From NCBI GenBank assembly GCA_050011895.1, contig JBEKIF010000008.1, forward strand, positions 62,001-126,000: a stretch of DNA of 64,000 nt. The letters are read 5' to 3'. Every line of letters starts with the position of its first letter. Positions within the stretch are counted from its first letter, which is position 1. Positions 16,775 to 27,947 of this stretch are shown here, one piece after another. The notes under the pieces are model-generated. The model was not told the DNA's origin and made no database searches. It saw only the letters and a list, made by a program, of their open reading frames with translations. Made by a program: the position numbers and the translations under genes. Source of the DNA: DATBGO01 sp050011895. GTDB taxonomy: Bacteria > Actinomycetota > Actinomycetes > Streptosporangiales > Streptosporangiaceae.

Positions 16775-17749
16775 ATGATCATGCAGCTACTAACCCGCCG
16801 GCTGCCGGCACTCGCCATCGTCGCGGTCCTCGCCACCGCAGCTACCGGATGCGGCAGCTCCCAGACCAGTTCAGCGGGCGGCGGCGGGTCAGGCAGCGCA
16901 TCAAGAAGTGCCGCCGCCGGGGCGTTCCCGACCATGGTGATGGCCGCCAACGGAGCGGTGCACATCAGCAAGCGGCCCACCGCGATTGTGTCGCTGTCGC
17001 CGACCGCCACCGAGATGCTCTACGCCATCGGCGCCGGCCATCAGGTCAGGGCCGTGGACTCTGATTCCGACTACCCCCCGCAGGCACCCAGGACCAAGCT
17101 GTCGTACTTTGACCCGAACGTTGAGGCCATCGTGGCGGACAAGCCGGACCTGGTGGTCGTCTCGAACAACACCAACGGCCTGGCTAAGAGCCTCGCCGGG
17201 TTCTCCATCCCGGTGCTCGAGCTGCCCGCGCCGGCCAGCGTCAACGGGGTCTATGCCGAATTCGACCAGCTTGGCCGCGCGACAGGAAACCTCCCGCAGG
17301 CCGAGCGTGAGGTGACGACCCTGCGCAGCCAGATCAGCCAGATCGTGGCCGCCGTCCCATCCCACTCCGCACCGGCGACCTACTACTACGAGCTTGACCA
17401 GACCTACTACTCGGTGACTTCGGCCACGTTCATCGGCAAGCTGCTCGGGCTGCTCGGAATGAAGAGCATCGCCGATAGCGCCAAGGGCGCCGCGGCGGCC
17501 GGCGGGTATCCGCAGCTGTCGGCCGAGTTCATCCTGAAGGCCAACCCGGACTACATCATCCTTGCCGATACTGTCTGCTGCCAGCAGAGCGCCGCGACGG
17601 TGCGGAGCCGGCCGGGCTGGTCCGGGCTTGCCGCCGTCAAATCCGGGCACGTCATCCTGCTCAACGACGACATCGCGTCTCGCTGGGGACCGCGGATCGT
17701 GGACTTGCTCCGGGCCGTGCTGGCCGGTCTGCGGCGCGGCGGCAATTGA
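16775..17749 (+). CDS. btuF: Cobalamin ABC transporter substrate-binding lipoprotein
   Basis: The 324-residue product is a cluster-A periplasmic-binding-protein family lipoprotein. It has a basic start, a hydrophobic core and a lipobox ending in Cys26 (AATGC). A Ser/Gly-rich spacer and the two-lobed binding fold follow: RPTAIVSLSPTATEMLYAIGAG, KPDLVVVSNN, and a C-terminal NPDYIILADTVCC and GHVILLNDDIASRWGPRIVDLLR. The cobalamin riboswitch directly upstream strongly suggests that the ligand is a corrinoid. No permease or ATPase gene is adjacent; the matching BtuC and BtuD are 21 kb away, behind a near-duplicate riboswitch. Two ATGs (16775 and 16781) are both within range of the GGAGG at 16766-16770. 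Confidence 0.92.
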   Translation: MIMQLLTRRLPALAIVAVLATAATGCGSSQTSSAGGGGSGSASRSAAAGAFPTMVMAANGAVHISKRPTAIVSLSPTATEMLYAIGAGHQVRAVDSDSDYPPQAPRTKLSYFDPNVEAIVADKPDLVVVSNNTNGLAKSLAGFSIPVLELPAPASVNGVYAEFDQLGRATGNLPQAEREVTTLRSQISQIVAAVPSHSAPATYYYELDQTYYSVTSATFIGKLLGLLGMKSIADSAKGAAAAGGYPQLSAEFILKANPDYIILADTVCCQQSAATVRSRPGWSGLAAVKSGHVILLNDDIASRWGPRIVDLLRAVLAGLRRGGN

Positions 17750-17794
17750 CACGCCGCCCGCCGGGACTCGCGGGCGCTGGCCCATGATGGGCGT

Positions 17795-18553
17795 GTGAAA
17801 GCAGGCGATCTGGCTGCAGGACGACATGACGTGACGGCCCCGGGTTCGTGCCCGTTCACCGTGGACCGGCCGGTGATGGGGCAGCGCTGGGAACGGCTGA
17901 CCTTCCTGCACTGGCCAGTCGACCCGGCGGATGTGCAGCGGCTGCTGCCCGAGGGCCTGCAGGTCGACACTTTGGGCGGAACGGCGTGGGTAGGCCTGGT
18001 GCCGTTCTTCATGCGGGTTTCGACGCCCGGCGGCCGCCATGCGCCGTGGGCGTCGAACTTCTGCGAGACCAACGTGCGGACCTACGTCCGGGACGGCCAG
18101 GGCCGGGCCGGCATCTGGTTCCTGTCCCTCGACGCCGCTCGCCTCGGGGCTGTCGTCGTCGCCCGCACCACCTACCGGCTGCCGTACTTCTGGTCCTCGA
18201 TGCGGCTCGCCACCCGGGGCCGGAAGGTCAGTTACGGCTGCAGCCGCCGGTGGCCGGGTCCGCCTGCGGCCAGCCGGGTGCGGATCAGCGTCGGTGATCC
18301 GTACAGCGCCGCTGGCCTGGACGAGCGTGACCATTTCCTCACGGCGCGGTGGATGCTCTTCAGCGTCTCCGGCAGCAGGTACCGGTTCGCGCGAGCCTGG
18401 CACCGGCCGTGGCCGCTCTGCCGTGCGGAGGTCGAAGCCGTCGATGACCAGCTGATCGCCGCGGCCGGGCTCCCGCCACCCGATGGCGAGCCGCTGGTGC
18501 ATTACTCGCCGGGGGTCGACGTCCGCATCGGGCGCCCTGAGCAGGGCGGGTGA
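17795..18553 (+). CDS. DUF2071 family protein (YqjF-like)
   Basis: This 252-residue protein matches the DUF2071/YqjF family, which has an acetoacetate-decarboxylase-like beta fold. Recognisable parts are QRWERLTFLHWPV, LLPEGLQVDTLGGTAWVGLVPF, FCETNVRTYV, GIWFLSLDA and VDVRIGRPE near the end. The biochemical role of the family is not established. The start is a GTG at 17795 with no clear ribosome-binding site, and a GTG at 17831 is possible. The stop overlaps the start of the carboxylase gene (GTGA), so the two may be co-translated. Confidence 0.87.
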   Translation: MKAGDLAAGRHDVTAPGSCPFTVDRPVMGQRWERLTFLHWPVDPADVQRLLPEGLQVDTLGGTAWVGLVPFFMRVSTPGGRHAPWASNFCETNVRTYVRDGQGRAGIWFLSLDAARLGAVVVARTTYRLPYFWSSMRLATRGRKVSYGCSRRWPGPPAASRVRISVGDPYSAAGLDERDHFLTARWMLFSVSGSRYRFARAWHRPWPLCRAEVEAVDDQLIAAAGLPPPDGEPLVHYSPGVDVRIGRPEQGG

Positions 18554-20112
18554 CTGGCATGACGTGGCAGCCGGAATTGGACGAGCTTCGCCGCAGGCAG
18601 GAGCTGGCGGGCCAGCTGGGCGGGGCCGAGAAGATCCGCCGGCAGCATGACGCAGGCAGGCTCACGGTGCGGGAGCGCCTGGCGGCGCTGCTCGACCAGG
18701 GCTCGTTCCACGAGATCGGCGGGCTCGCGGGCCATGCCGCCTATGGCGAAGATGGTGAGCTGACCGGCTTCACGGCGGCCAACTTTGTCACTGGAACGGG
18801 CCGGATCGCCGGCCGCAAGGTCGTGGTGGGCGGGGACGACTTCACGATCCGCGGCGGCGCCGCCGACGCCGCGATCATCGGCAAGCAGATCTACGCCGAG
18901 CGGCTGGCGAACCAGCTGCGGCTGCCGCTGGTGCGGCTTGTCGAGGGTACCGGCGGGGGCGGCAGCGTGAAGATGCTCGAGCAGATGGGACACACCTACG
19001 TTCCCGCCAACCCGGGCTGGGACTACGTCGTTGACAACATGTCGGTAGTTCCCGTGGCCGCTGCGGGTCTCGGGCCAGTGGCCGGCCTTGGTGCCGCCCG
19101 GCTCTGCATGGCGCATCTGTCGGTCCTGGTCGAAGGCACGGCGCAGCTGTTCGTCGCCGGACCGCCCGTCGTGAAGAGCGGGACCGGGGAAGATGTGGAC
19201 AAGGAGCATCTGGGCGGGTCTTCGGTGCACAGCAGGAATGCCGCCGTGGATCTGGTTGCGGCATCGGAGCCGGCGGCATTCGAGATGATCAGGCGCTTCC
19301 TTTCCTACCTTCCGCAGAGCGCATACGAGCGGCCGCCAGTCATCGGCTGCGCGGATCCGGCCGGCCGGCGCGACGATTCCCTGCTTTCCGCCGTGCCGCG
19401 CGACCGGCGCCAGCCGTACCGGATCCGGGCCATCATGACGGCGGTCTTCGACGCTGGGTCGGTCATGGAGGTGCAGCGTTACGGCGGGTCGACGGTCACC
19501 GCGCTGGCCAGGCTCGACGGACATCCGGTGGGCGTCGTCGCGGGTGATCCTTACGTGGCCGGGGGCTGCCTGACCGTCGAGGGCGCGGAGGCGGTGACCC
19601 GGCTAGCCGACCTGTGCTCGACCTTCCACCTGCCGATCGTGACGTTGACCGACCAGCCCGGGCTGCTCATCGGCACCCGTGCGGAGCATCGCGCCACCAT
19701 CCGCCATGGCGTGCGGGCCATCAGCGCCGTCTATCAGGCCAGCGTGCCGGGTGCCGAGGTCATCATCCGCCGCGTCTTCGGGGTGGGCGGTGCTGGCATT
19801 GTCAACCGGCACCGCCTGGCGCGCCGCTGGGCGTGGCCGTCAGCGGACTGGGGCTCGCTGCCCGTTGAAGGCGGAATCGAGGCCGCCTACCGGGCCGAGC
19901 TGGAACGGGCCGATGATCCCGCCGCGATGCTCGCCGACATCCGGGCCCGGCTCGATGCGGTGCGCAGCCCGCTGCGGACCGCGGAGCGGTTCGGCGTGGA
20001 GGAGATCATCGATCCGCGTGAGACCAGGCCGCTGCTGTGCGACTGGGTCCGCGATGCGTATGCCCTGTTGCCCGTCCAGCCGGGCAGGCCGTCGTTCGGC
20101 ACCCGTCCCTGA
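18550..20112 (+). CDS. Acyl-CoA carboxylase carboxyltransferase (beta) subunit
   Basis: The 520-residue protein has the two crotonase-like halves of biotin-dependent acyl-CoA carboxyltransferases (AccD/PccB type). The N-half shows RLTVRERLAALLDQGSFHE and the LGPVAGLGAA oxyanion region. The C-half shows GVVAGDPYVAGGCLTVEGAEAVTRL, with GVGGAGIVNRHR close to the second oxyanion site. It should transfer a carboxyl group from biotin to a short or medium acyl-CoA. Its biotin carboxylase/BCCP partner is not in this window, and the acyl substrate is not evident. GTG at 18550 overlaps the DUF2071 stop; ATG at 18559 is an alternative start three codons in. Confidence 0.9.
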   Translation: MTGMTWQPELDELRRRQELAGQLGGAEKIRRQHDAGRLTVRERLAALLDQGSFHEIGGLAGHAAYGEDGELTGFTAANFVTGTGRIAGRKVVVGGDDFTIRGGAADAAIIGKQIYAERLANQLRLPLVRLVEGTGGGGSVKMLEQMGHTYVPANPGWDYVVDNMSVVPVAAAGLGPVAGLGAARLCMAHLSVLVEGTAQLFVAGPPVVKSGTGEDVDKEHLGGSSVHSRNAAVDLVAASEPAAFEMIRRFLSYLPQSAYERPPVIGCADPAGRRDDSLLSAVPRDRRQPYRIRAIMTAVFDAGSVMEVQRYGGSTVTALARLDGHPVGVVAGDPYVAGGCLTVEGAEAVTRLADLCSTFHLPIVTLTDQPGLLIGTRAEHRATIRHGVRAISAVYQASVPGAEVIIRRVFGVGGAGIVNRHRLARRWAWPSADWGSLPVEGGIEAAYRAELERADDPAAMLADIRARLDAVRSPLRTAERFGVEEIIDPRETRPLLCDWVRDAYALLPVQPGRPSFGTRP

Positions 20113-20184
20113 GCGGCACAGCTCCGGCGGCCGTAGCACCCGGGCGCCACGACCAGCCGCGGCCGGGACCGGGCCGGCCCGCGA

Positions 20185-20979
20185 TCAGCAGCCGCTGGCG
20201 ATGCCCGCCACCACGTCGTAGGGCAGGTGCCTGGGATGGATGAGGAGCGCCCTGGCTACCTGCCGGATCTTCAGCCGCAGCGGCGTCAGCGTCTCCTCGC
20301 TGTAGCGCCAGGCGCCGAGTTCGTCGTTACCAAAGCGAGGGCCCAGCGTCCTGCGGAAGTGCCGTGCATCCCCGCCGTCCCCCTGCCACGCTGGCAGCCA
20401 GCCGCGCAGGTCGTCGTCGCTCTCGAGCATGGTCCACCCCATCAGCCGTTCCGCGATCTGGCCGGCCGCGTCGATGACGAACGCCTGATCGCTGGCGCCC
20501 CTGATGCCATGCACCCGGCCCTCGCTATCGCGGCCGTGGTGGATGCTGGCCGAGCTGAACCGGGCCCCGACGGCCAGCGCGGCGACGGCATGACCCGCTT
20601 CGTGCCAGGCCGTCGTGACGGTTGCCTTCCTGGCCGGGCTGAAGCTGGCGAAGCAGCCGCAGTCGTAGCGCTGCCTGATCCATTTGCCGTTCACGACCGA
20701 CTCATCGTCGTAGCGGATGACCCGGCTCAGCTGAGCCTGGATCCCGGCCAGGACACGCTGGTCCGAAGGCTTCAACGCTCCCTCATCCGCGCTCGTGGTG
20801 TCAGCCCGGCAGCACGCCGCTGCGTTCTTGCTGCTGGCTCGTTCCGCTGCCGGTGCTGGTGATGGCTGCGCTTGCTGGCTGCGCCACCACTGAACGATAT
20901 CCGCGGCAGGCTGCAGAGCATGCCCCCCTGGCGCAGCCGGCAGGTGCCGCGGAAGCGCCAGGCGGCCGGCATCGTTCAT
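20185..20979 (-). CDS. Stand-alone M41-like (FtsH-type) zinc peptidase domain protein
   Basis: The 264-residue product contains WHEAGHAVAALAVGA, the HExxH zinc motif in the exact context of the FtsH/M41 protease domain. It is followed by AGQIAERLMGW and an Asp in GGDARHF that may be the third metal ligand. There is no AAA+ ATPase domain and no transmembrane helix. The first 90 residues are low-complexity and include a WWRSQQ segment. Stand-alone M41-like proteins are known in bacteria but are poorly characterised. The start codon is embedded in a perfect 10-bp inverted repeat (20977-20999). The gene follows the pab fusion on the same strand 41 bp later. Function unknown. Confidence 0.72.
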   Translation of the reverse strand: MNDAGRLALPRHLPAAPGGHALQPAADIVQWWRSQQAQPSPAPAAERASSKNAAACCRADTTSADEGALKPSDQRVLAGIQAQLSRVIRYDDESVVNGKWIRQRYDCGCFASFSPARKATVTTAWHEAGHAVAALAVGARFSSASIHHGRDSEGRVHGIRGASDQAFVIDAAGQIAERLMGWTMLESDDDLRGWLPAWQGDGGDARHFRRTLGPRFGNDELGAWRYSEETLTPLRLKIRQVARALLIHPRHLPYDVVAGIASGC

Positions 20980-20999
20980 GCCGCCCGCTGGGCGGCATG
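20977..20999 (-). promoter_or_regulatory. Perfect hairpin covering the start codon of the M41-like gene
   Basis: CATGCCGCCC and GGGCGGCATG form a perfect 10-bp inverted repeat with a GCT loop, between the pab fusion stop (21021) and the M41-like start. The start ATG (20979-20977) lies in the 3' arm on the minus strand, so the folded RNA would hide both the start codon and the GGGCGGC just before it. It could also work as a stem-only terminator for the pab gene. No U-tract follows. Confidence 0.65.
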
Positions 21000-21020
21000 C
21001 ACCGGCCTCGGTGCCCAGGC

Positions 21021-23918
<2,898 letters not shown>

Positions 23919-24031
23919 CCGCAGCGCAGCACGCCGCTGGTGACTGCTAACCCGGGCGCGCTCCCCGCAAGCCGTCCCATCGGAACCCCGGTGGAAAACT
24001 CGTCCGGGAATCGGAAGAGTTCACTGGGAAC

Positions 24032-24232
24032 CTACACGTCAAGCTGGCCGGCCTTCGCCCCGGCGGCGAACGCCTGCCACTCGTCCGGAGTGAAGATCAG
24101 CACCGGGCCGCCGCGGTCCTTGGAGTCGCGGACGGCGACGATGCCTGGCAGGTTGGCCGCGACCTCCACGCAGTTTCCGCCGTTTCCGCCGCTGTAGCTG
24201 CTCTTGCGCCAGGTGGCGCCGCTTAGGTCCAT
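24032..24232 (-). CDS. DUF397 domain protein
   Basis: This 66-residue protein is a complete DUF397 domain: WRKSSYSGGNGGNCVEVA near the start, then IVAVRDSKD and FTPDEWQAF. Such small proteins pair with DUF5753 helix-turn-helix regulators in actinomycetes and are thought to modulate them. The gene overlaps the end of the upstream regulator by 10 bp, so the two are translated as a unit. Confidence 0.93.
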   Translation of the reverse strand: MDLSGATWRKSSYSGGNGGNCVEVAANLPGIVAVRDSKDRGGPVLIFTPDEWQAFAAGAKAGQLDV

Positions 24233-25059
24233 CGTGCCTCTGCTACTTTCCTGATCAAGTCTCGCGAGGCTCCGCGGGGGAGCGCTTCGGCCCGCAGCGT
24301 GTCGAAGGTTTCGCTAACTTTCGCGACCACGGACGGCTTCTCGGTTGTCTGCCCCCGGTCGGGCGACTCCATGTACACGGTACCCGGTGCGCCATCGAAG
24401 CTCGCGATGGCGAAGCCGCCCAGCAGGCCCACGTGCGCGCCTACCTCGCCAGGGACGACCTGAATCGTGATCTTAGACCGGTCGGACATGCCCGCCAGCT
24501 GCGCAAGCTGGTCCTGCATCACTTTCCGGCCGCCGATGCGCCGATGCAGCACCGCCTCGTCGATGACGACCCACAGCGCCGGCGGCCTGGGCTGCTCAAG
24601 GATCGACTGCCGCTGCATCCGGGCGCTGACCAGCTGATCCAGCTCGTCGTCGCCGTCTGCCGAGCGCCACGCCTCGAACAGCGCGCAGGCGTAGTCGGCG
24701 GTCTGGAGCAGGCCGGGCACCAACAGCGGCTCCCAGGTGCGCAGCGACGTGGCTCGCCGCTCGGCGTCCAGCCACTCGGCGAACCACGACGGATAGCCGC
24801 CGTCCCAGCGCCGGGCCAGCGCATGGATCCGGGCGAACAGCCCGCCCGCGTCGGGCAGTGCATCGTCGCAGCGCTGCGCGAAATCGTCGGACGGCGCGCG
24901 CTCGCCCGTCTCGACCTTGCCGACCTGAGCGCCCGAGTAACCGACCCGCTGGCCTAATTGCTCCTGGCTCAGCCCGGCCGCCATCCGGGCGCGCCGAAGC
25001 TCAGCACCGAAGAAGTCCAGCGGCCCCGCGCTGGGGTCAAGCTCCCGTATCGGCGGCAT
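24223..25059 (-). CDS. XRE-family regulator with DUF5753 domain (WhiJ-like)
   Basis: The 278-residue product has an N-terminal helix-turn-helix (about residues 15-70: LRRARMAAGLSQEQLGQRVGYSGAQVGKVETGER). The DUF5753 domain follows, with the typical WEPLLVPGLLQTADYA and VVIDEAVLHRRIGG segments and VYMESPDRGQT near the end. WhiJ/AbaA-type regulators of this kind control development and antibiotic production in Streptomyces. The ATG at 25059 is preceded by GCGAGG. The frame stays open further upstream but would cross the divergent promoter region. A DUF397 gene follows and an ATPase-like gene is divergent, which makes the classic three-part cluster. Confidence 0.92.
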   Translation of the reverse strand: MPPIRELDPSAGPLDFFGAELRRARMAAGLSQEQLGQRVGYSGAQVGKVETGERAPSDDFAQRCDDALPDAGGLFARIHALARRWDGGYPSWFAEWLDAERRATSLRTWEPLLVPGLLQTADYACALFEAWRSADGDDELDQLVSARMQRQSILEQPRPPALWVVIDEAVLHRRIGGRKVMQDQLAQLAGMSDRSKITIQVVPGEVGAHVGLLGGFAIASFDGAPGTVYMESPDRGQTTEKPSVVAKVSETFDTLRAEALPRGASRDLIRKVAEARWT

Positions 25060-25090
25060 CCGGGCCTCGCTTTCCGACAGTCCCGACACC

Positions 25091-25120
25091 AGCGTTCGGA
25101 CACGTTCGGACACGTTCGGA
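25091..25120. repeat. Three 10-bp direct repeats in the divergent regulator promoter region
   Basis: The decamer CACGTTCGGA is repeated head to tail (first copy AGCGTTCGGA) 32-61 bp upstream of the WhiJ-like start. The unit equals about one turn of B-DNA, so each copy faces the same side of the helix. That fits cooperative binding, perhaps by the helix-turn-helix protein encoded next to it. Confidence 0.6.
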
Positions 25121-25241
25121 CGACCGAGCGTATCCGCTAGAGATCCTAAATGCGCATCGGCAGGATGGCCAGCAGTGATCGGCTCATAAACGCCAGCCGC
25201 GCGACAGGCACCCGGGCGGCAGTACCGAACAGGAGACGCCC

Positions 25242-25883
25242 GTGGGCGAGACCAGCGCCGCGCCGCCGCTCGCCTGGCGCGCTGCCTTTCCCGGGCCATC
25301 CCTGGCGAGTACCTGCCACCCGGGCGGCACCTCCGGCACCGGCCAGCGGGAAGACGTCCCCGTGCGGCACCCAGACTCACACACTGGGGCCGACGCTACC
25401 GTCCAGCAACGGTCCGCCGTGACCGGCAGCCCGGCCGTGACCGGCAGCCCGGCCGTGACCGGCAGCCCGGCCGTGACCGGCAGCCCGGCCAGGCGGGCCT
25501 ACTTAGAGCTGGCTGCGCATCCAAGAGCGGTGCCATTCGCCCGGCGATGCATGAGGAACGCGCTGGACATGTGGAGTCTCGGTGCGATCGCCTGCGACGC
25601 CGAGCTGATTGTCTCGGAGCTGGTCACCAACGCAGTTACGGCGAGCGCCGCAGCACCGTTTCCCGCCCGGGTAGGCCTGTACCTCGCGGCAGATACTGAC
25701 CGGCTGACCCTGCTGGTCTGGGATAGCAGCCCGCAGCCGCCTGTGCGCCGACCGCACGACGACGATGCGGTGGCCGGCCGTGGCCTGGAGATCATCGAAG
25801 CACTCAGCGACCGATGGGGCTGGTCAAGACCTGGCGACCGCGGCAAGGTCGTCTGGGCGTTGCTTGACCTGGACGACTCATGA
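25242..25883 (+). CDS. HATPase_c anti-sigma-factor-like ATP-binding protein
   Basis: The C-terminal half (about residues 90-213) is a GHKL-type ATPase fold of the RsbW/SpoIIAB class. It shows the N-box ELVTNAVTAS, VWDSSPQPPVRR in the G1 position, and GRGLEIIEALSDRWGW as G2. The N-terminal 80 residues are low-complexity and include four perfect VTGSPA repeats. In abaA-like clusters this type of protein sits beside WhiJ-like and DUF397 proteins, and the arrangement here is the same. GTG 25242 was chosen for its AGGAGA site 6-7 nt upstream. Its kinase or binding target is unknown. Confidence 0.87.
   Translation: MGETSAAPPLAWRAAFPGPSLASTCHPGGTSGTGQREDVPVRHPDSHTGADATVQQRSAVTGSPAVTGSPAVTGSPAVTGSPARRAYLELAAHPRAVPFARRCMRNALDMWSLGAIACDAELIVSELVTNAVTASAAAPFPARVGLYLAADTDRLTLLVWDSSPQPPVRRPHDDDAVAGRGLEIIEALSDRWGWSRPGDRGKVVWALLDLDDS
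25419..25490 (+). repeat. Four perfect 18-bp tandem repeats in the HATPase gene
   Basis: The unit starting GTGACCGGCAGC is repeated four times without change, giving (VTGSPA)4 in the N-terminal linker. Perfect identity suggests recent expansion. Because the unit is 18 bp, the reading frame is unaffected by copy-number changes. Confidence 0.9.
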
Positions 25884-26108
25884 TCCCGCTGCCCCCGGTC
25901 GCCGCCCGGCCCGGCCGGGCGCACCGGACCGGGGGCAGCACCGGCTATCCGTTCGGGCTCGCTGCGCACCTCAGGCCCTAACGGCGGCATTGGGTGCCCA
26001 CGCCAGGCTCGCCGGCGGCGCGGCGGAACAAGCGATGGCGGCAGCCCAGGCGCCCGGCTTAGCGCGCCGCTGAGCAGTCGGGCTCCTGTTACCTGCATAA
26101 TGCTTGTC

Positions 26109-26558
26109 ATGCGTTTGTCCGCGCGCGCCGACTATGCACTGCGGGCCGCGATCGAGCTCGCGGCCACCAGTGCCGGCCATGTCACCGCTGACCAGCTGGC
26201 CAGGGCGCAGAACATTCCGGGCAAGTTCCTCGAGGCGATCCTCACCCAGCTACGGCGCGGCGGGCTGGTACGCAGCCAGCGCGGGCCCGACGGCGGCTTC
26301 TGGCTGGCCCGGCCGGCCAGCCAGATCTCGCTCGCCGACATCATCAGGGCCATCGACGGCCCGCTGCTCGGCGTCCGCGGCGAGCGCCCGGAGAACCTGG
26401 GCTACACCGGGGCGGCCGAGCCGCTCCAGGAGGTATGGATCGCGCTGCGCGCCAACGAGCGAGCCATCCTCGAGGAGGTCACCCTCGAGCACCTCGTGTC
26501 CAGGCAACTGCCCGACCGGGTCCGCCAGCTCGCCGACAATCCGGAGGCCTGGGTCTAG
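26109..26558 (+). CDS. Rrf2 family transcriptional regulator
   Basis: The 149-residue product has the Rrf2 winged helix at its N-terminus: RLSARADYALRAAIELA, DQLARAQNIPGKFLEAILTQLRRGGLV, SQRGPDGGFWLARP. ISLADIIRAIDGPL follows. The three cysteines that bind an Fe-S cluster in IscR or NsrR are absent, so it is not an Fe-S sensor of that type. ATG 26109 fits the family start best; an ATG at 26100 is also in frame. No Shine-Dalgarno sequence is visible, so the mRNA may be leaderless. It has no obvious operon partner to suggest its target. Confidence 0.9.
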   Translation: MRLSARADYALRAAIELAATSAGHVTADQLARAQNIPGKFLEAILTQLRRGGLVRSQRGPDGGFWLARPASQISLADIIRAIDGPLLGVRGERPENLGYTGAAEPLQEVWIALRANERAILEEVTLEHLVSRQLPDRVRQLADNPEAWV

Positions 26559-26716
26559 GCAGCGCCAGATGTACGGCGCCAGATGTGCGGCTGTCCAGGA
26601 TCGCCTGCTCTGCCGGGGATGCCGACGAGCCAGGTGCCGCCGGTAGCGGGTATTACCCGTGCAGCGCCACGGCTGGCTGGGCGATCATCCGCGGGAACCG
26701 GCCCCGGCCGGCATCC

Positions 26717-27256
26717 TCAGACAGGCACCATGTCGGTGATCTCGCACGCGCGGCGTGCCACCTGCTCAATCACTGGCTGGTCGGCGCGCAGCACCGCGGG
26801 ATCGAGGACCTGCTCCTCAGCCGTGACGAGGCGCTGGCCAGCCTGCACGGCGAGGTTGCGGGCCGGCGCATCGGCAGCCAGCCTCGTCCCGACCGGGATG
26901 GTCACCTGGCGTCCCGCAGCTGCACCGGCCGACGGCTTGGCCGTGGCGGCAGCGGGCTCTGCTCCGGCGGCACCGCCCCGCGACGGCTCCCTGACCCCGG
27001 TCAGTACCGGCTCATTCTGCAGCTCGGCGAGCGCGAAGTTGTCCGAGACCTCCCGCAGGACCTGCGACAACGGCGCCCCGAGGGCGCCGCAGATGGATGC
27101 GAGCAGCTCAGAAGATGCCTCCTTCTGGCCACGCTCAACTTCGGACAGGTATCCAAGTGACACCCGCGCCGCAGCGGACACCTCACGGAGGGTGCGACCC
27201 TGCCGGAGACGCAGTCGCCGCAGCGCGTCACCGAGAAAGTGACGAAGCAGCACCAT
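26717..27256 (-). CDS. clgR: ClgR-like transcriptional regulator
   Basis: The 179-residue protein starts with an XRE helix-turn-helix (LRRLRLRQGRTLREVSAAARVSLGYLSEVERGQKEASSELL, about residues 11-55). Both this sequence and its position after cinA and pgsA match ClgR, the activator of clp protease genes in actinobacteria. Known ClgR proteins are short, about 110 residues. This one has an extra C-terminal region of roughly 90 residues rich in Ala and Gly and ending in ITDMVPV. A GGGAG ribosome-binding site precedes the ATG. ClgR is normally turned over by Clp, and its C-terminus matters for that, so the longer tail may change its stability. Confidence 0.85.
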   Translation of the reverse strand: MVLLRHFLGDALRRLRLRQGRTLREVSAAARVSLGYLSEVERGQKEASSELLASICGALGAPLSQVLREVSDNFALAELQNEPVLTGVREPSRGGAAGAEPAAATAKPSAGAAAGRQVTIPVGTRLAADAPARNLAVQAGQRLVTAEEQVLDPAVLRADQPVIEQVARRACEITDMVPV

Positions 27257-27365
27257 CGTCGCACTCCCTTCCCAAGGCCGACCGGCTGACTCCTCCCACC
27301 GTACCTGCCCTTACGGACTGTGCGGGAGAGGGCATAGGTGCGTGTTCGAAGCAGTAACACTGTAA

Positions 27366-27947
27366 TCAGTCGTTATCTTCCCGCAGCATCTCGATGAGCA
27401 ACCGCAGCGCGCGCACGACGGTGGCGGCCCTGATCTGGTGCCTGTCACCAGTGAGCTCGAGCGCCCGCACGGCCGTGTCCCTGCCCACATTGACGGCGAT
27501 GTACACGGTGCCGACGGGCTGGCCATCCGAGGGATCAGGTCCGGCGACTCCCGTGGTCGCCACGCCGGCGGCTGCCCTGATGCGGCCCCGGACGCCGGCG
27601 GCCATGGCCGCTGCGACGTCCGGATGGACGGCTCCGTACCGAGCCAGCAGGTCGGACGGCACATCGAGGACGGCCGCCTTGACATCGGTCGCGTAGGCGA
27701 CCACCGCGCCCCGGAATACGGCGGACGCGCCGGGAATGGCGGTAAGCGTGGCCGCGAGCATGCCGCCGGTCAGCGATTCGGCCACCGCGAGCGTCTGGCT
27801 GCGGGCGATCAGCAGGATGATCGCCTGCCGGGCAAGCTCCTGCGCTTCGGGCACGGTCCCGTCATCAGCCTGGTCGCGGCCACCAGGACCAGCCTGCTCG
27901 CGCGCGCCGGCCCGCTTGCGGCCGCCAGGACCCGCCTGGCTCAGCAC
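27366..27947 (-). CDS. cinA: CinA C-terminal domain protein (nicotinamide-nucleotide amidase)
   Basis: The C-terminal 160 residues are the CinA/PncC deamidase domain: VAESLTGGMLAATLTAIPGAS with the catalytic Ser, RGAVVAYATDVKAAVLDV, VHPDVAAAMAAGVR and GVATTGVAGPDPSDGQPVGTVYIAV. It hydrolyses nicotinamide mononucleotide to nicotinate mononucleotide in NAD recycling. The N-terminal MoCF-like domain of full CinA is absent, as is common. I took GTG 27947, which overlaps the pgsA stop (GTGCTGA). That adds a 30-residue low-complexity head with two QAGPGGR repeats. GTG 27854 is an alternative start directly before the domain. Confidence 0.88.
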   Translation of the reverse strand: MLSQAGPGGRKRAGAREQAGPGGRDQADDGTVPEAQELARQAIILLIARSQTLAVAESLTGGMLAATLTAIPGASAVFRGAVVAYATDVKAAVLDVPSDLLARYGAVHPDVAAAMAAGVRGRIRAAAGVATTGVAGPDPSDGQPVGTVYIAVNVGRDTAVRALELTGDRHQIRAATVVRALRLLIEMLREDND

